Assembly (NCBI RefSeq): GCF_003597395.2
Contig: NC_133772.1
Span: 136,893,545 to 136,957,544 of the forward strand
Reading direction: 5' to 3'
From: Chelonoidis abingdonii
Taxonomy: Eukaryota; Chordata; Testudines; Testudinidae
DNA length: 64,000 nucleotides
Under the pieces are notes generated by a model, which did no database searches, had not been told where the DNA came from, and was given only the letters and a program-made list of their open reading frames with translations. A program made the position numbers and the translations under genes. Positions 10,421 to 21,904 of the stretch are shown one piece after another; position 1 is the stretch's first letter, and the number at the start of each line of letters is the position of its first letter.

Positions 10421-11385
10421 TAATCTACACTGTAGATATCTACTACACAGTCTGAACTCATTCCATACTTGCAAATCCCATTGACATCTATGGGCATTCT
10501 TCAAGTACAATGAGAACAGACTATGCAATAGACTCACACAATGCAGATTTTTATGCATGTGGCTCAGATAGAAGAATTTTGCCCTAAAATCCTTGATCTA
10601 CATACAGGTAGACCATGCATTTTCTTATTAAAACTTAATCATCTACTGTTGTCCAGCCATCAGTGATCAAATTCAACATCCATGATTTAACCACAAGATA
10701 TGCACTGAGGGACATCAAAAGTGCACGACAGATGACAAAGTAGTTGAATTCCATATTCTGCCCAAGGTTAAAAATAAAAATAGTGTGCAGGCTGCTTATC
10801 CATACTAAAAAATATTGGCGCGGTGGCAATATTTAACCATAAGAGGCCAAGATTTGATTTTTTTTTTTTTTTTTTACCATCCATACAGGTCTATGTACAT
10901 AAGTGGGTGTAGTGAGAACAGAACCTGATCCAATATCTGCAATGGCCAAAAGCTGAAAAGGACGGAGGTCAAATTTCATTCATATCCCAGTTCTATATAT
11001 TCACAATTGTGAATTGGTGTGTTTTTAAGAGGACACTTAAGCAAAGATAAGTGGTTGAGTACTCACAGCTTTGCTTGTGTCAGTGTAATCAGCAGACATT
11101 CTTTTTCCACACCACTTCTGGTGACTTTTTAATCTATGAACACCACATTCCTTAGATGTATTACATACATGTTTGCACTTTGTATGGTTAAACCAATAAT
11201 AACGTAATTTCATATGCTTAAATAGATTATCCATTGTGTTTGATATAATTTCATGTGAGTCCATTACAAATATGCTGAATTCTACACATATGGTATGCTG
11301 TCTACCAATTTGAGTGCTTCAGCAATGAATTTCTTTACTGCTAATACATAGATCTCTCTGGCTGTTTAATCAGCAAGTCATAGAT
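10421..11385. other. Unrecognised sequence with a poly-T run
   Basis: It includes an uninterrupted 18-T tract at 10858-10875. The minus-strand 75-codon frame at 11037-11264 shows no known domain. I see no repeat termini. Confidence 0.35.
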
Positions 11386-11540
11386 GCAGGGCAGGAACAG
11401 TGGTGCAAGGACGGGGGTATGGTACCCTGTACCAGTAAGATATTCCAAGCTGGTACTCTGTACTGGAAAGACACAGGAGGAGCAGAATGAGGGCTGCCAT
11501 AATGAGGGGCAGCGTACCATTAAGAAATGAATTCTATCAC
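11386..11540. repeat. Possible MITE fragment with reiterated GGTAC motif
   Basis: 'ggtaccctgtaccagtaag' is followed 30 bp later by 'tggtactctgtactggaaag', an imperfect repeat in a small GC-richer island that starts 'cagtggtgcaagg'. It may be a hAT derivative with a lost right end. Confidence 0.3.
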
Positions 11541-11550
11541 AAGAAGCGAC

Positions 11551-11670
11551 TTCGAGAAGTCAAAGTCTAACCATCTGCACTGAGGCAAAGCCAAGTAAAC
11601 CTAGACCATCCCTGACAGATGTTTGTCCAACCAGTCCATAAAAGTGTTCTGTTACAGCAGACCGTATGGA
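11551..11670 (-). mobile_element. CR1 3' tail fragment
   Basis: 'tcgagaagtcaaagtctaac', 'tgcactgaggcaaagccaag' and 'gacagatgtttgtccaacca' match the CR1 tail (same segment as 3070-3150). It is truncated on both sides. Confidence 0.75.
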
Positions 11671-11894
11671 AGTCTCTTTTTATAAGTGTATTATAATTCT
11701 TAAATGGGTGGGGATGAAAGTGAGTTTCATATGAAAGCATTTTAAAATCTAGATGAACGAAAATTGTCTCCCTGTTCAAAATGGAGCCAAATTCTGCCAA
11801 CAGATTCACACTGCACATGTCTGGGTTTTATTGTAAATTAAATTTGTGGGGGTCAGAGCAGCTTCCCACACACCAGCCATTCTTGTATCCCTCC

Positions 11895-12880
11895 TCCCCA
11901 ACAGTGTCTCTCATGAGCATAAACTTCACCTTGGCCATAACTGAACTCCCTGTCTTCCCTTCCAGACCACTCCACTCCCTGCTTTCTGTCACCTTTGACA
12001 AAACTACTATCCTCCATCACTTAAGCCTGACCTGCTGTCATCTCTGCCTGCTTTCTCTCTAGACTTGTACATTCAGGCCATTCCCCAAACATGCTACTTT
12101 TTCCTTGGCATCATGCTGCTAAAACAAACACTCAACCAGGCCCTCATTATATCCTGTCTGGAATACTGGAGCCTCCTCCTCTCTAGATTTCCTAACATCA
12201 ACCTCATTTCTCATCAAGTCTGTTCAAAAACCTGCTGCTAAGACCACTGTCCTGCCCTGTTATTTTGACCATGCCTCTCCTACTTTTGAGTCTCCCTACT
12301 GACTTCTGCTTCTTCACTGCATCAGGTGCGTACTTCTTGTCCTTACTATTACGGCCCATCACAATTTGGTCTCCCCTTTCTTATCCACTTGTGTTTCTTT
12401 CTGTGTTGCACCACCAATGAAGCCATTCTCCACTGACCATTTCTGTGCATCTTCCACAAGCACCTTCACACTTTATTCTGTGCCACCCTTTCGGAATGTA
12501 ACACTCTTCCTGAACTAGTCCATAAAGCCAATACTCTGTCCTCTCTTGTGATGCCTATAGAAAACTGTTGACAACTACGTACTTGGCTAAAAGGAGCTTC
12601 AGATACTTACTTTTACCTACATCCTACAATTGTTTTAATTAAAAAGTCTACCCAACTTGCAACCATTCAGTTGCACCCCTCTATGTGACGTCTATGTGAC
12701 GGTATGTTCTTATTACTACATCCCTCATCCTTCCTCCCCCTTCCATTGCATTGTTTGTTACAGTGTTGTTGCATCTTAATTAGCTACTAAGCTTTCCAGA
12801 ACAAGGACTTTCCTTTTAGTTTGTTTGTACAGTACCTTGCACCATTGGGACCATGAGGTGCTACTGTAAAACAAATGCAT
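11895..12880 (+). mobile_element. L2 LINE, 3' kilobase
   Basis: C/T-rich sequence reading as the C-terminal part of L2 ORF2. 'ctcattatatcctgtctgga...tactggagcctcctcct' gives LIISCLEYWSLLLS, equivalent to the L2 family's LIISRLDYCNLLL. The downstream order is as in L2 ('tgtgtttctttctgtgttgc', then the 'ctttccagaacaaggacttt...acagtaccttgcacc' tail near 12790-12880). Many stops and small deletions mark it as ancient. Confidence 0.78.
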
Positions 12881-12884
12881 GAAA

Positions 12885-14205
12885 GCAAATATGCCATGTC
12901 TAGAATAAAACATGGAGGCAAGAAACCAACAACCAGCCTAATCTTCCAGTGAAGATACCATCAGGTGGATGGATCGAAGGGATGGATGGAGCAGAGCTTC
13001 AGACCATATACCAAATAAGTCACATCACTTTCGCCATACAGGAAACCACAAAGTTCCACACTTATGTGAGCCAGTGCTTCAAAAAACAGATTTGGCCCTT
13101 CTGGGGAAGGCAGTCGGGGCCCTGAGGCTGGATAAAAGAACACTTAAAACCACAAGAGTTCTCACAAGGATTGTTATTTGTAATGAGGGTTTTAACAGAT
13201 ATTTTTCTCTAGAATGTTGCATGTACATATGGCACATAAGGCAATCTCCTATGCACAGAAATGGATTGGAAGACAGCCTATTTTACTCCTTTCATAAAAT
13301 TACTTCTAGCAAAATTCAGAATCAGATAAAAGCCACCCTACAGAGTAGACTATCATAGTCCTTTTCTTGAGTGACACACAAACAATCTGTACAGTAGTTG
13401 GTGGGGTGTGATTTTATTCCTATCAAGGACTGAACCGGCTATTTGCTGAATGCCTCCTACAGCATATTGAGTTCCCTCAACACCCAATGAAGTCAATGAA
13501 TGTTGATAGCACTTAATACTTCTGCGGAATTGCTCAGTACCTTTCATGACTAGCAACTTAACCCTCAGACTGGAGCACCATCCACCCACGCTATTGTAGA
13601 TGTCCACCTGTGACATTCTTCTGGCTGAAGTCATCTTAAATTATGACAACTGAAGGGTTAGTGGAGTAAAAAAACAAAACCAACCACCTAAAACAATAGA
13701 TCATGAACATAATATGATAGCAACATGATAGGGCTCTCATACAGAGCTATTATAGGATTGGCATGTTGGCCTGTAATGGGTCACTTGCTCTACTGCCAAT
13801 GAGTGTGAAGGAATGGTGTACATTTCTAAGTTTCTAAATATGGCACCAGATACTTCACTCCACTGTACTGCAGCTCAGTGCACTGAACCGAGTAATAGAA
13901 AGCTTTCACACTTTTTCTTTAGCAATAGGGCACCTATTTTAACCACTAGACTGAGCCCACTTTTGGTTGAAATTGTTTTCCCCCTATTGTCAACTGTGTT
14001 TTCAACATTCATCTAAGCTTCAGCTGTAAATTCATACTGACCATGGTGCCAAGTTTTCATTGTAACTCACCCACTGTTTATGTGTCATTTGAATGCTTTC
14101 GGTGGTACATAAAAATGTGCATCGCATGTCTGGAAATATTTAGGTGCACAGAACAGGTGCATGTCACACATCACTATTAGGCACTGGCGACAGGAACGAT
14201 TCTTT
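12885..14205. other. Long stretch without recognisable feature
   Basis: The 129-codon plus-strand frame at 12969-13358 and the 93-codon minus-strand frame at 13353-13634 show no domain, signal peptide or biased composition. I treat them as chance. Confidence 0.4.
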
Positions 14206-14209
14206 GTAG

Positions 14210-14520
14210 AGCTGACTTATTTATTATTTACTTGTATTGATAAACAAATGGTCTTACAATAGCGCCTAGAAGCTCAGCCAAGATTGAGGCCCTACTGTGC
14301 TAGGCAGTGAAGAGATACATAGAGGCATTTCCCACCTCCAAGAGCTTACAATCTATAAGCAACACAAAGGGAGGAAGAAAGGATTTTATCCCCCATTATA
14401 CAGATGGGGAACTGAGGCACTGGGAGTGACTTGCCCAAGGTCGAACAGGAAGATTATAGTAGAACAAGGAATTGGACACAGAGTACCTGGGCCCTGGCCA
14501 CTGCCTTAGCACCTAAGGCC
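14210..14520 (-). mobile_element. Nearly full MIR SINE
   Basis: In plus coordinates it runs from the tail ('ttatttattatttacttgta', 'tcttacaatagcgcctagaa', 'agagcttacaatctataagc') to the core ('gatggggaactgaggcac', 'gacttgcccaaggtcgaaca') and the tRNA-side end ('gtacctgggccctggccact'). One of the best-preserved MIR copies here. Confidence 0.82.
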
Positions 14521-14524
14521 ATAT

Positions 14525-15030
14525 GTCCTAACTATTAACAAAATAAAAGATGTATAAATATCCACAACTGACCTGTGCGTACTTTACCTCCAGCTTCAAT
14601 GGGAAGCCCCGGGCATTTGGAATAAGGTAAAACTTACTAAAAATACACAGTGTGTAGCACCACGGCAGGCAGTGGAAACTAGTGAGTGATGTGATTGGGT
14701 TTTTAGGAGCTATCATTAGCATTTAGAAACCCAAAGATGTCGCCAAGTATTCATGATTAAACTCAGTAGTTTTACAGTGCTCAGGGAACGGATTTTACAT
14801 GACATCTTGTTCTCAATCTCAGCCTCAGGAGTAGTAGAAAGTTTTGTCCAAAAGAAAGAAACTGGCAACATTTGGGATCCAGGATTTCTATGTTAGAGCT
14901 TTATCAGATTCAGAATCATATAATGTCTCCTTTTGCTGCCAATAAAGCCAGATGCAGGAGTATCTTTGAGTGTTTGTTTATTGTAAATCTATAATTTCAT
15001 CAATGGCCCATCAATGATTGAGATAACGGC
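14525..15030. other. Unrecognised sequence
   Basis: No repeat termini, exon-like frame or simple repeat recognised. Confidence 0.35.
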
Positions 15031-15034
15031 ATAG

Positions 15035-15719
15035 ACAGTACACTTGTAAAGTTTGCGGATGATACCAAGCTGGGAGGAGTTACAAGTGCTTGGAGGATAA
15101 CAATCAGTTGCACTCATACAAAATGGGAAACGACACCTAGGAAGGAGTACTATGGAAGAGGATCTGTGGGTCATCGTGGATCACAAGCTAAATATGAGTC
15201 AACAGTGTAACACTGTTGTAAAAAAACAAAACACATTTCAGGAAAAAGATGTGAACAAAATCGGAGAAAGTCCAGAGAAGAGCAACAAAAATTATTAAAG
15301 ATCTAGAAAACATGACCAATGAGGGAAGATGGAAAAAATTGGGTTTGCTTAGTCTGAAGAAGAGAAGACTGAGGGGAGGGACATGGTAACAATATTCAAG
15401 TACGTAAAAGGGTGTACAAGGAGGAGGGATAAAAATTGTTGTCCTCAACTGCTGAGAATAGGACAAGAAGCAATGGGCTTAAATTGCAGTAAGAATGGTT
15501 TAGGTTGGACATCAGGAAAACCTTCCTGTATAGGTGGTTAAGCACTGGAATAAGTTGCCTATGGAGGTTATGAAATCTCAGTCACTGGAGGCTTTTAAGA
15601 GCAGGTTAGACAAACCCCTGACAGGGATGGTCTAGATAATACTTAGTCCTGCCTTGAGTGCAGGGGACTGGACTAGATGACCTCTTGAGATTCCTTCTAG
15701 TCCTACAGTTCTATGAATG
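15035..15719 (+). mobile_element. CR1 LINE 3' end with FADD motif
   Basis: It opens with TLVKFADDTKLGGVTSAW. FADD, the catalytic aspartate pair of the reverse transcriptase palm, is encoded at 15052-15063. Downstream come typical CR1 ORF2 C-terminal and tail blocks: 'ccagagaagagcaacaaaaa', 'tagtctgaagaagagaagac', 'ggttggacatcaggaaaacc', 'ctggactagatgacctcttg' and 'gttctatgaatg'. It is 5' truncated, the usual result of target-primed reverse transcription. Stops and indels are numerous. Confidence 0.88.
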
Positions 15720-16216
15720 TCTGGTAGGAGCATAAATGGGGCCCGGCTTCAGTAGTTTATACACATGCAAAAAGAAAAAAACCAAGAGAGACCAGAGGGC
15801 AAGCACACAATATTACATACTAAAATGTGATGGGTCTTACAACTTAGTACATGGCAAACAAACAACAAAACCGCAGACCCAAGAGCATAGGGGCAGATTT
15901 AAAAACTAGTCTCCATACCCTGAAATTCAGTGGGGTTAGGTGTTCAATATGAAGTACTGGTCCAGGAACAGACGTTTCGCACACCCAGTTGCCTTGAGGA
16001 GAGGAGTTGTTCATTTCATCTTGAAGTTAAGAAAAAAAAAAGTCTTCGTATTACTTATTGGCTTATGAGGATATGTTTCCATCATTTTTACTTTCAGTGA
16101 GGGTTTCTTTGCCAGGGCCGCCGGGGGTGGGGGCAAGTGGGGCAATTTGCCCCAGACCCCGGGCTCCACAGGGCCCCCCAAGAGAACCGGTGAGGCTCCC
16201 ACCCCTCTCCCAGAGC

Positions 16217-16469
16217 CTCAGTGCATCCAGGAGCATCCCTGAACAGCGGTGCAGCGTGGCCCCAGTGGGGCCTGAGCTCTGCCCTGCTCAAAGCCACGTG
16301 GTAAGGGGGCGGGACTGCGAGCTCCATGCCAAGCAGAGGGAGCTCAGACCCCGCTGTAGCTCGCAGCCCTGCCCCCTTACCATGCGGCTCTGAGCAGGGT
16401 GGAGCTCAGGCCCTGCCGGAGCCATGCTGCACCGCTGTTCAAGGATGCTCCTGGATACGATGCGCTGAG
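16217..16469. repeat. Long inverted repeat, arms about 110 bp
   Basis: Arm 16217-16323 is the reverse complement of 16358-16469 at roughly 88% by eye, with a 34-bp spacer. Matching landmarks are 'ccaggagcatcc', 'gaacagcggtgcagc', 'ggcctgagct' and 'gtggtaagggggc'. The transcript of either strand could form a long hairpin. Confidence 0.88.
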
Positions 16470-16559
16470 ACTCCGGGTGAGGGGGAAGCCGAGGGTAAGA
16501 GGCCGTGGCCGGGGGTTTTGGATAAGGGGCAGGGAGTCCCAGGGACAGTCAGGGCACAG

Positions 16560-16845
16560 GGAGGGAGCAGAGATTGGGGGGGCGGTGATGGGACAGGGAA
16601 CGTGGGGGTTGGATTCTGGGCATTCCGGAGTCTGTCAGGACTCACTAGGGGGGCGTGGATAGGGGTTGGGGCAGTCAGGGTACAGGGGGCAGGGGTGGGG
16701 TTCTGGGGTGGTGGTGGTGGTGGGGCCTCTGGGGGATGATGAAAGGGCAAGGAGCAGGATGGGTCAAGGATTCTGAGGGAGACAGGCAGTTGGGGGACAG
16801 GAAATGGGGGGCAGGAAATGGGTGGGGGGTCAGATAGGGAGCAGG
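16560..16845 (+). repeat. G-rich tract with G-quadruplex potential
   Basis: Dense runs of 3 to 6 G separated by short loops occur on the plus strand, for example in 'ggtggtggtggtggtgggg' near 16707 and 'ggggggcaggaaatgggtgg' near 16805. Degenerate reiteration of 'caggg/ggacagg' gives a minisatellite look. Confidence 0.6.
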
Positions 16846-17160
16846 GCCAGGCTGTTTGGGAGGCACAGCCTTCCCTACCCTAAAGCTCATTCAGCAGTTT
16901 GAGGTTTGCAGAAGAGCCAAGCTGTTAGCTTTTCCATTAGGGCTACCATCCCTTTCACTTCTCAAATGCCAAATTATAGTCTATATTTATTTTCAGCACC
17001 ATAGGGAGATTCATGTCAGAGGAGGGTAGCTTCATTTAAAATTAGCCACTGGGGGAGGGATCACATGAGAAGAGCAATATTCTACACCACCTACCTCCTT
17101 CCCAACCCTACCAAGGGAGACCCACCCCCTGCATTCCCTGAGGCTTCAGAGGGGTTAATT

Positions 17161-17379
17161 CAGTGGTTCTCAAACTTTTGTCACAGTGACGCCTTTCACA
17201 TAGCAAACCTCTGAGTGTGACCCCCTCCCTTATAAATTGAAAACACTTTTTTATATATTTAACACTATTATAAATGCTGGAGGCAAAGCTGGGTTTGAGG
17301 TGGAGGCTGACAGCTCACGACCCCCAGTAATAACCTTGTGACCCCTGAGAGATCCTGACCCCCAGTTTGAGAACCATAG
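17161..17379. mobile_element. hAT-type MITE, CAGTGGTTCTCAAAC family, copy 2
   Basis: The left end is CAGTGGTTCTCAAACTTTTG and the inverted right end is GTTTGAGAACCATAG. Target duplications are GGTTAATT (17153-17160) and GTTTAATT (17380-17387), 7 of 8 identical. The interior 'tttaacactattataaatgc' parallels copy 1 at 233. No coding capacity. Confidence 0.88.
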
Positions 17380-17519
17380 GTTTAATTCTTAATTTTAGCA
17401 CTCTGTGTCCACTTCACTGCATGTGCTATTTGACATGCCGTTTCACAATATAGGTCATGCCCAGATTCTGGAACAAGTCAAAATGCTCAGTTCATGGACT
17501 CATGATACATAAGCTATTC

Positions 17520-17834
17520 CAGGGGTAGGAACTATGGCCGCGTGCCGAATGGGCACAAATGCTGATTTTCAGTGCCTCACACTGCGTGTGGTCCTGGCAC
17601 TGGTTCCATGGGGCTCTGCTTTTAATTTATTTTTACAATGAAGCTTCTTAAACTTTTAAAAAAACTTATTGTACTTTACGTTTTGTACAACAATAGTTTA
17701 TGTTATATATATTACAGACTTATAGAAAGAACCTTCTAAAACGGTTAACGTATTACTGGCAGCAAAACCCTTAAAGTTTAGAGTGAATAAAATGAGACTC
17801 AGCACACCATTTCTGAAAGGCTTGCTGACCTCTG
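17520..17834. mobile_element. hAT-type non-autonomous element (315 bp)
   Basis: It starts CAGGGGTAGGAACTATGGCC and ends TGCTGACCTCTG. The flanking octamers AGCTATTC (17512-17519) and AGCTATAC (17835-17842) match at 7 of 8. The body contains 'gctgattttcagtgcctcac' and an AT-rich middle ('gtacaacaatagtttatgtt'). It is an internally deleted hAT derivative. Confidence 0.88.
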
Positions 17835-17879
17835 AGCTATACTAAGACAAACCCCATAAACCATCTCGTTTGTGAGGGA

Positions 17880-18141
17880 CCCCATGGAGACAGTCTCTAG
17901 GAAACAGATAAATGCATGGCAGGTTAAGTCCATTAATGGCTATTAGCCAGGATGGGTAATGAATGGTGTTCCTAGCCTCTGTTTGTCAAGGGGAGATGGA
18001 TGGCAGGGAGAGATCGCTTGATCATTACTGTTTAGATTCACTCCCTCTGGAGGCCACTTGGCATTGGCATTGTCAGCAGACAGGAACGGGGCTGGATGGA
18101 CCTTTGGTTTGACCAGTATGGCTGTTTATGTTCTAACCTAA
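17880..18141 (+). mobile_element. LINE (CR1-like) 3' tail
   Basis: 'taagtccattaatggctatt', 'gatcattactgtttagattc', 'ggctggatggacctttggtt' and the terminal 'cagtatggctgtttatgttc' are the 3' tail of a widespread reptile CR1-like LINE. It begins 46 bp after the hAT element and is 5' truncated. Confidence 0.7.
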
Positions 18142-18169
18142 AGAACCCCCAAAGTTAGGAGACCAGATA

Positions 18170-18520
18170 TGAACAGGAAGCCAGACAGAGTATCAGAAAA
18201 CCTGAAAAATTTCTGACAGGATGGCTCAGGCATTTTGGTCGGCAAGCTGAGTTGTTCGGAAAGTTTGGATTTTTTTAAGCAGAATTTTTTGTTGTTTCCT
18301 TAACAATCAAAACAGCAGCAGCAATATTTGGGCACACACTTCTGGAAACCCCAAACCATATTCAGGTTTTGGCAGACTAATTTCAGCTTTTCAATTAAAA
18401 AAAACACAACAAATTTTGAAGGAAAGCAGACATTGTCCGTAATTTTTTTCTGCTTTTTAAAAACCCCTAGTTTTCGATCCAAAAAAAGTTTTGATGGAAA
18501 ATATTTGTCCAACCCTTTTA
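18170..18520. repeat. AT-rich dispersed repeat of uncertain class
   Basis: Segments such as 'cctgaaaaatttctgacagg', 'tttcaattaaaaaaaacaca' and 'ttttgatggaaaatatttgt' resemble the AT-rich blocks near 9600 and 36230. I cannot define termini. Confidence 0.3.
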
Positions 18521-18627
18521 ATGAGCTTTAATGCCTGTTAGCACTAGTTGATTCTGAGAACCAGTGATACCTTGTAAAGAAGTTTTCTCAAAACTGGGTT
18601 AGTGTCAAGATGCAGGTTTATATTTCC

Positions 18628-18773
18628 CAGGGCCGCCCATGGGGGGGAGCAAGTGCGGCAATTTGCCCAGGCCCCATGGGGTCCCCACGAGAATATAGTA
18701 TTGCAATTTTTTTATGGAAGGGGCCCCCAAATTTGCTTTGCCCCAGGCCCCCTGAAACCTCTGGGCGGCCCTG
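18628..18773. mobile_element. Short CAGGGCCGCCC MITE (146 bp)
   Basis: The left end CAGGGCCGCCC is repeated exactly in inverted form at the right end (GGGCGGCCCTG). The middle is G/C-rich with a poly-T core ('gcaatttttttatggaag'). Only TTCC is shared just outside both ends, so the target duplication is decayed or the boundary is misplaced. Confidence 0.78.
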
Positions 18774-18789
18774 TTCCTTGCCCAGCTCT

Positions 18790-20030
18790 GTAACTGTGTT
18801 AAGGGCACGATGATGCTATTAAAGGAGAAACTAAAGTCTCCAATGGCCCTGGACACTGAACTAACCTCCACAGTCCCATCCTTACAACTATTAAGCCTGG
18901 TTTTATAACTAACTGGTTAGAGGTACATTCATCTTAATCATTTAGAAGCTACATGGCTCAGTTTGTGTCCAGGCAACAATGTTTCTGCCATCAACAATGG
19001 CTTGCACCTACCATGGTGACTAACTGTGTACATATCAGTGCATTCTGGGAAAATATGGGTGTCTATCCCATCATGCCTCACTAGGAGGACAGTGTGACCA
19101 AGGCCAGGGTGGCATTGCTTTGAGTCCACGTGCACAAAGCTCAGTATTAGCAACATATAGGGCAATGTCCTTTGGGACATCCCATCACACAGAAAGCTGG
19201 GAGGGAGGAGGACCAGGCAAACCAATTACACAAACACAGCCAGCATGTCCTGTTCACACTGCAATAACTATTGAGCTGAATCAGTTACAGCACGGTACTA
19301 GGATAGGCGTCTGGCAAAGAGAAACACTGACTGTTATTGACCATGGTTAAACTGGAGTTTTAATCATGTTGGGAATACAAACCATGGTCCAAGCCACCAC
19401 AGTGGTGCCGCTAACTAGTTACATGCTCAGTTAGGAGCTGTAGCGGAGACGGGGCCCGAGATGGGTCAAAGCACATTGGTAGGAGCAGTACAGGAAAGAC
19501 TCTGAGCAAAGAACAGCATGCAGGATTTCGGTTTCCAGTGCATCAGTCGAGCATCTTCACCAGTATTATGCAGTCTAAAAATAAAATACCATCTATTTGA
19601 GAAAAGGAAGAAGCCCTTAATGAAGATGGAAAAGGAGGCGGATGAGCTCATTAGCATGTGCAAGGGTTCTTGGGCGCATTCTACTGCAGTTTGATCAACC
19701 AGGGACAAGATTTATGCTCAAGAAACTGCTTTAGGGATTGTGCTTGATGCCAAATGTCTGCACCTGGGCTTCTGAAAGTGTTGCTAAGGGAATGGGAATA
19801 TTTGTACATACTTTCCTAGAGCAAATGACTACTCCTTGGCAGGGGAAGTGGAGAGTGTAATTTCACCTGGGGGAGATTTATAGTGGCACAAATAGCTGTT
19901 AGACACCCAGCTCCCAGTAAAAAGCAAGGGCAGTTGAGCACTTAATGGTAATTCACACCTTGGAAAGTCTCTACCCCCTCCCCCCATTATTTGGTCTCTT
20001 CCAGTCAAAGTATACAATGTATACATGCAA
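18790..20030. other. Unrecognised sequence
   Basis: Several 'accatgg' and 'aaccatgg' motifs occur around 19005-19385, perhaps from a degraded MITE. No gene or clear terminus. Confidence 0.35.
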
Positions 20031-20033
20031 AGT

Positions 20034-20115
20034 ATGAATCCGATGAAGTGGGTTTTAGCCCACGAAAGCATATACTCAAACTTGTACTCTAAGGTGCCAC
20101 ATGTACTCCTCGTTT
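20034..20115 (-). repeat. Dispersed turtle repeat ('tagtct...ggtgccac' family), truncated
   Basis: 'gatgaagtgggttttagccc', 'acgaaagcatatactcaaac' and 'tctaaggtgccacatgtact' correspond, inverted, to the element read in plus orientation at 52997. Class is unknown to me; short and SINE-like. Confidence 0.65.
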
Positions 20116-20119
20116 TTAA

Positions 20120-21785
20120 TGCAATCAGTGATCAAGGAGAATTCCATTTAGTGATTTTAGGAATTTTTTTTGTCTTGAATTGTTTTGTCTGTTCCTTTCA
20201 CACAGCGCAATATATCCATATCACATAGAACTTTTGTTTTAGAACAGAAAAGAGCTCAGTTTCACTCAATGGCTACATTATCGTCACACTCTTCTATGGC
20301 ATCTGTCTCAAACATGATTATTTTAAAATGCGCACACCAAAGGGAGTAACAAGGCAACCATGAATGTTATCAGCCTCTCAACAGACATGGAACTTAATTT
20401 TCATCACTTATTGTTTCAAGTGTATTGTGCTGAGCTTGTTCTGTGGCCTGCATTAAAAATAAATGCTACAGTGTGGGTTTTTTTCAGCCCCTTCTAGAAG
20501 CCATCAACAGTATTCAATATGTTGGCGTCCTGCAGTATTTGTCTTGAAATAATGGTCAGTCCACGTGATCTCACCAAGCCCTGAACAAGAGTAGGCTTTT
20601 CAGAGTAAGCATTTTTGTTCGTTTTCATGCTGCACAGTATTTTTTTTAGAAATATGGCTTTGTATAGACACCAGATCCAGTTGATCCACTTCAAATGTGG
20701 ATCCAGTTCCAGTTCCAAAAATTGTGATTTGGGCTCATCTCCAGTTTGCATGATGCGGGGTATAAAATAGTGAGAGCAGTGGTGACTGCTAGACACAATG
20801 CTGCTGAAATGAAATAGAGAGCAGAAATAACTGAGCCAGAAGGAAGCTGATAGGAGTGAACACACAGAGCAAAAATCACTTTTATAAGGGGGAATAAAGG
20901 CATCATCTGAGACAAACTGGATGTTCACGCTCTTCATCTGTCCTGTTATCAGTGAGGCAAAATTGTTTGAAAATGTGAGAAAGGTCAATGCCTCTGTAGA
21001 GCAGCATGCTACCTGTGGAGACAATGGAACATGCTTTCCCTTCTGCACTCTCTCAGTTCTGCTATTGTGCATGGGGTGAGGATAGGATGCAATGGAGCCA
21101 TTGACACTTTGTGTGAGCCAGCATCAACAGGAATGCTCATAAAGAATCATCTTTCTGGCACAGTTTGGATTTTTTTCCAAATGGCATGCACGCACCATGA
21201 CCTGAATCCTACATGGCAAATACAGTGATTTCAATAATCTGGAGTTTTTCACAAGGTTCTCCCATCACCTGCTGTTGACACTGCCCACCACCACCTCTAC
21301 CTTGCCCTTGGAGGTATGTCCTCTGCACCAATCATCACTGCACTCATGCCAGATCATTTAGCTGCATGAGATACAAGTATAAATGTTTTCATTCTTTAAA
21401 CCAACATAAACAATCAAGGACTCTATACTAATTCCTTCTTTAGACTCTAGCTCTCAGGAAAGATACATCCTAACTGATGCAGATGAGGAAGATTTTATAC
21501 CCATTTTAGCCACTCTGTAAGGGTTCATGAGACTCTTGCCCAGTTCCAGCTTCTCCTGCCAGTTACTCAGTATAGCATGAGTCTAGAGAAGGCATAGGAG
21601 GAAGAGTGGCCATTATTTTGTATCCAGCTTTAGATGCCAGAGAGCACCCCTCCCACCCCTCGTTCCCAAGAACACATTTGAGGGAGCTGGTGTGTGAATC
21701 TTAAAACAGAGCCAGTGTGGGAATAGTGGCAATGCACATGCCACCTCCTTGCACTGTATCATACTTAGGGGATCTCCATGTTCAC
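20120..21785. other. Unrecognised sequence containing the longest open frame
   Basis: The minus strand 20494-21072 is open for 192 codons from ATG. A second minus-strand frame at 20691-20915 encodes a hydrophobic stretch (SALYFISAALCLAVTTAL). I recognise neither protein. There is no visible splice structure or repeat. A frame this long is near the edge of what chance gives in this much sequence. Confidence 0.3.
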
Positions 21786-21794
21786 AGAGACAAC

Positions 21795-21900
21795 GGGGGA
21801 GATTTTCACATGCAGAAATGGCAATTAGGTGCCTAATTCCCACTGACTTTCAATAGGAGTTGGGAGTTAGTCATTTATACCTTTGAAAACCTCAAAGGTC
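21795..21900. mobile_element. Short palindromic MITE (amniote type)
   Basis: 'gggagattttcacatgcag' and the inverse-like 'acctttgaaaacctcaaag' bracket 'aattaggtgcctaattccc' and 'actttcaataggagttggga', a near-palindrome around a 'ttcaat(a/g)gga' core. Non-coding. Confidence 0.6.
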
Positions 21901-21904
21901 TCCA

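Larger units (their letters stand above)
16113..16885. mobile_element. Truncated CAGGGCCGCC element with G-rich body
   Basis: The left end CAGGGCCGCCGGGGGTGGGG and the following 'gcaatttgccccag' match the 18628 element. The body then contains a foldback and a G-rich segment ending 'ccaggctgtttgggaggcac'. No matching right terminus is found. The 137-, 111- and 103-codon open frames over 16058-16750 come from biased G/C composition, not from genes. Confidence 0.55.

Noticed and set aside
16058..16890. Cluster of frames of 60-137 codons
   Set aside because: Low-stop content comes from the G-rich segment; proline/glycine-rich peptides with no family.
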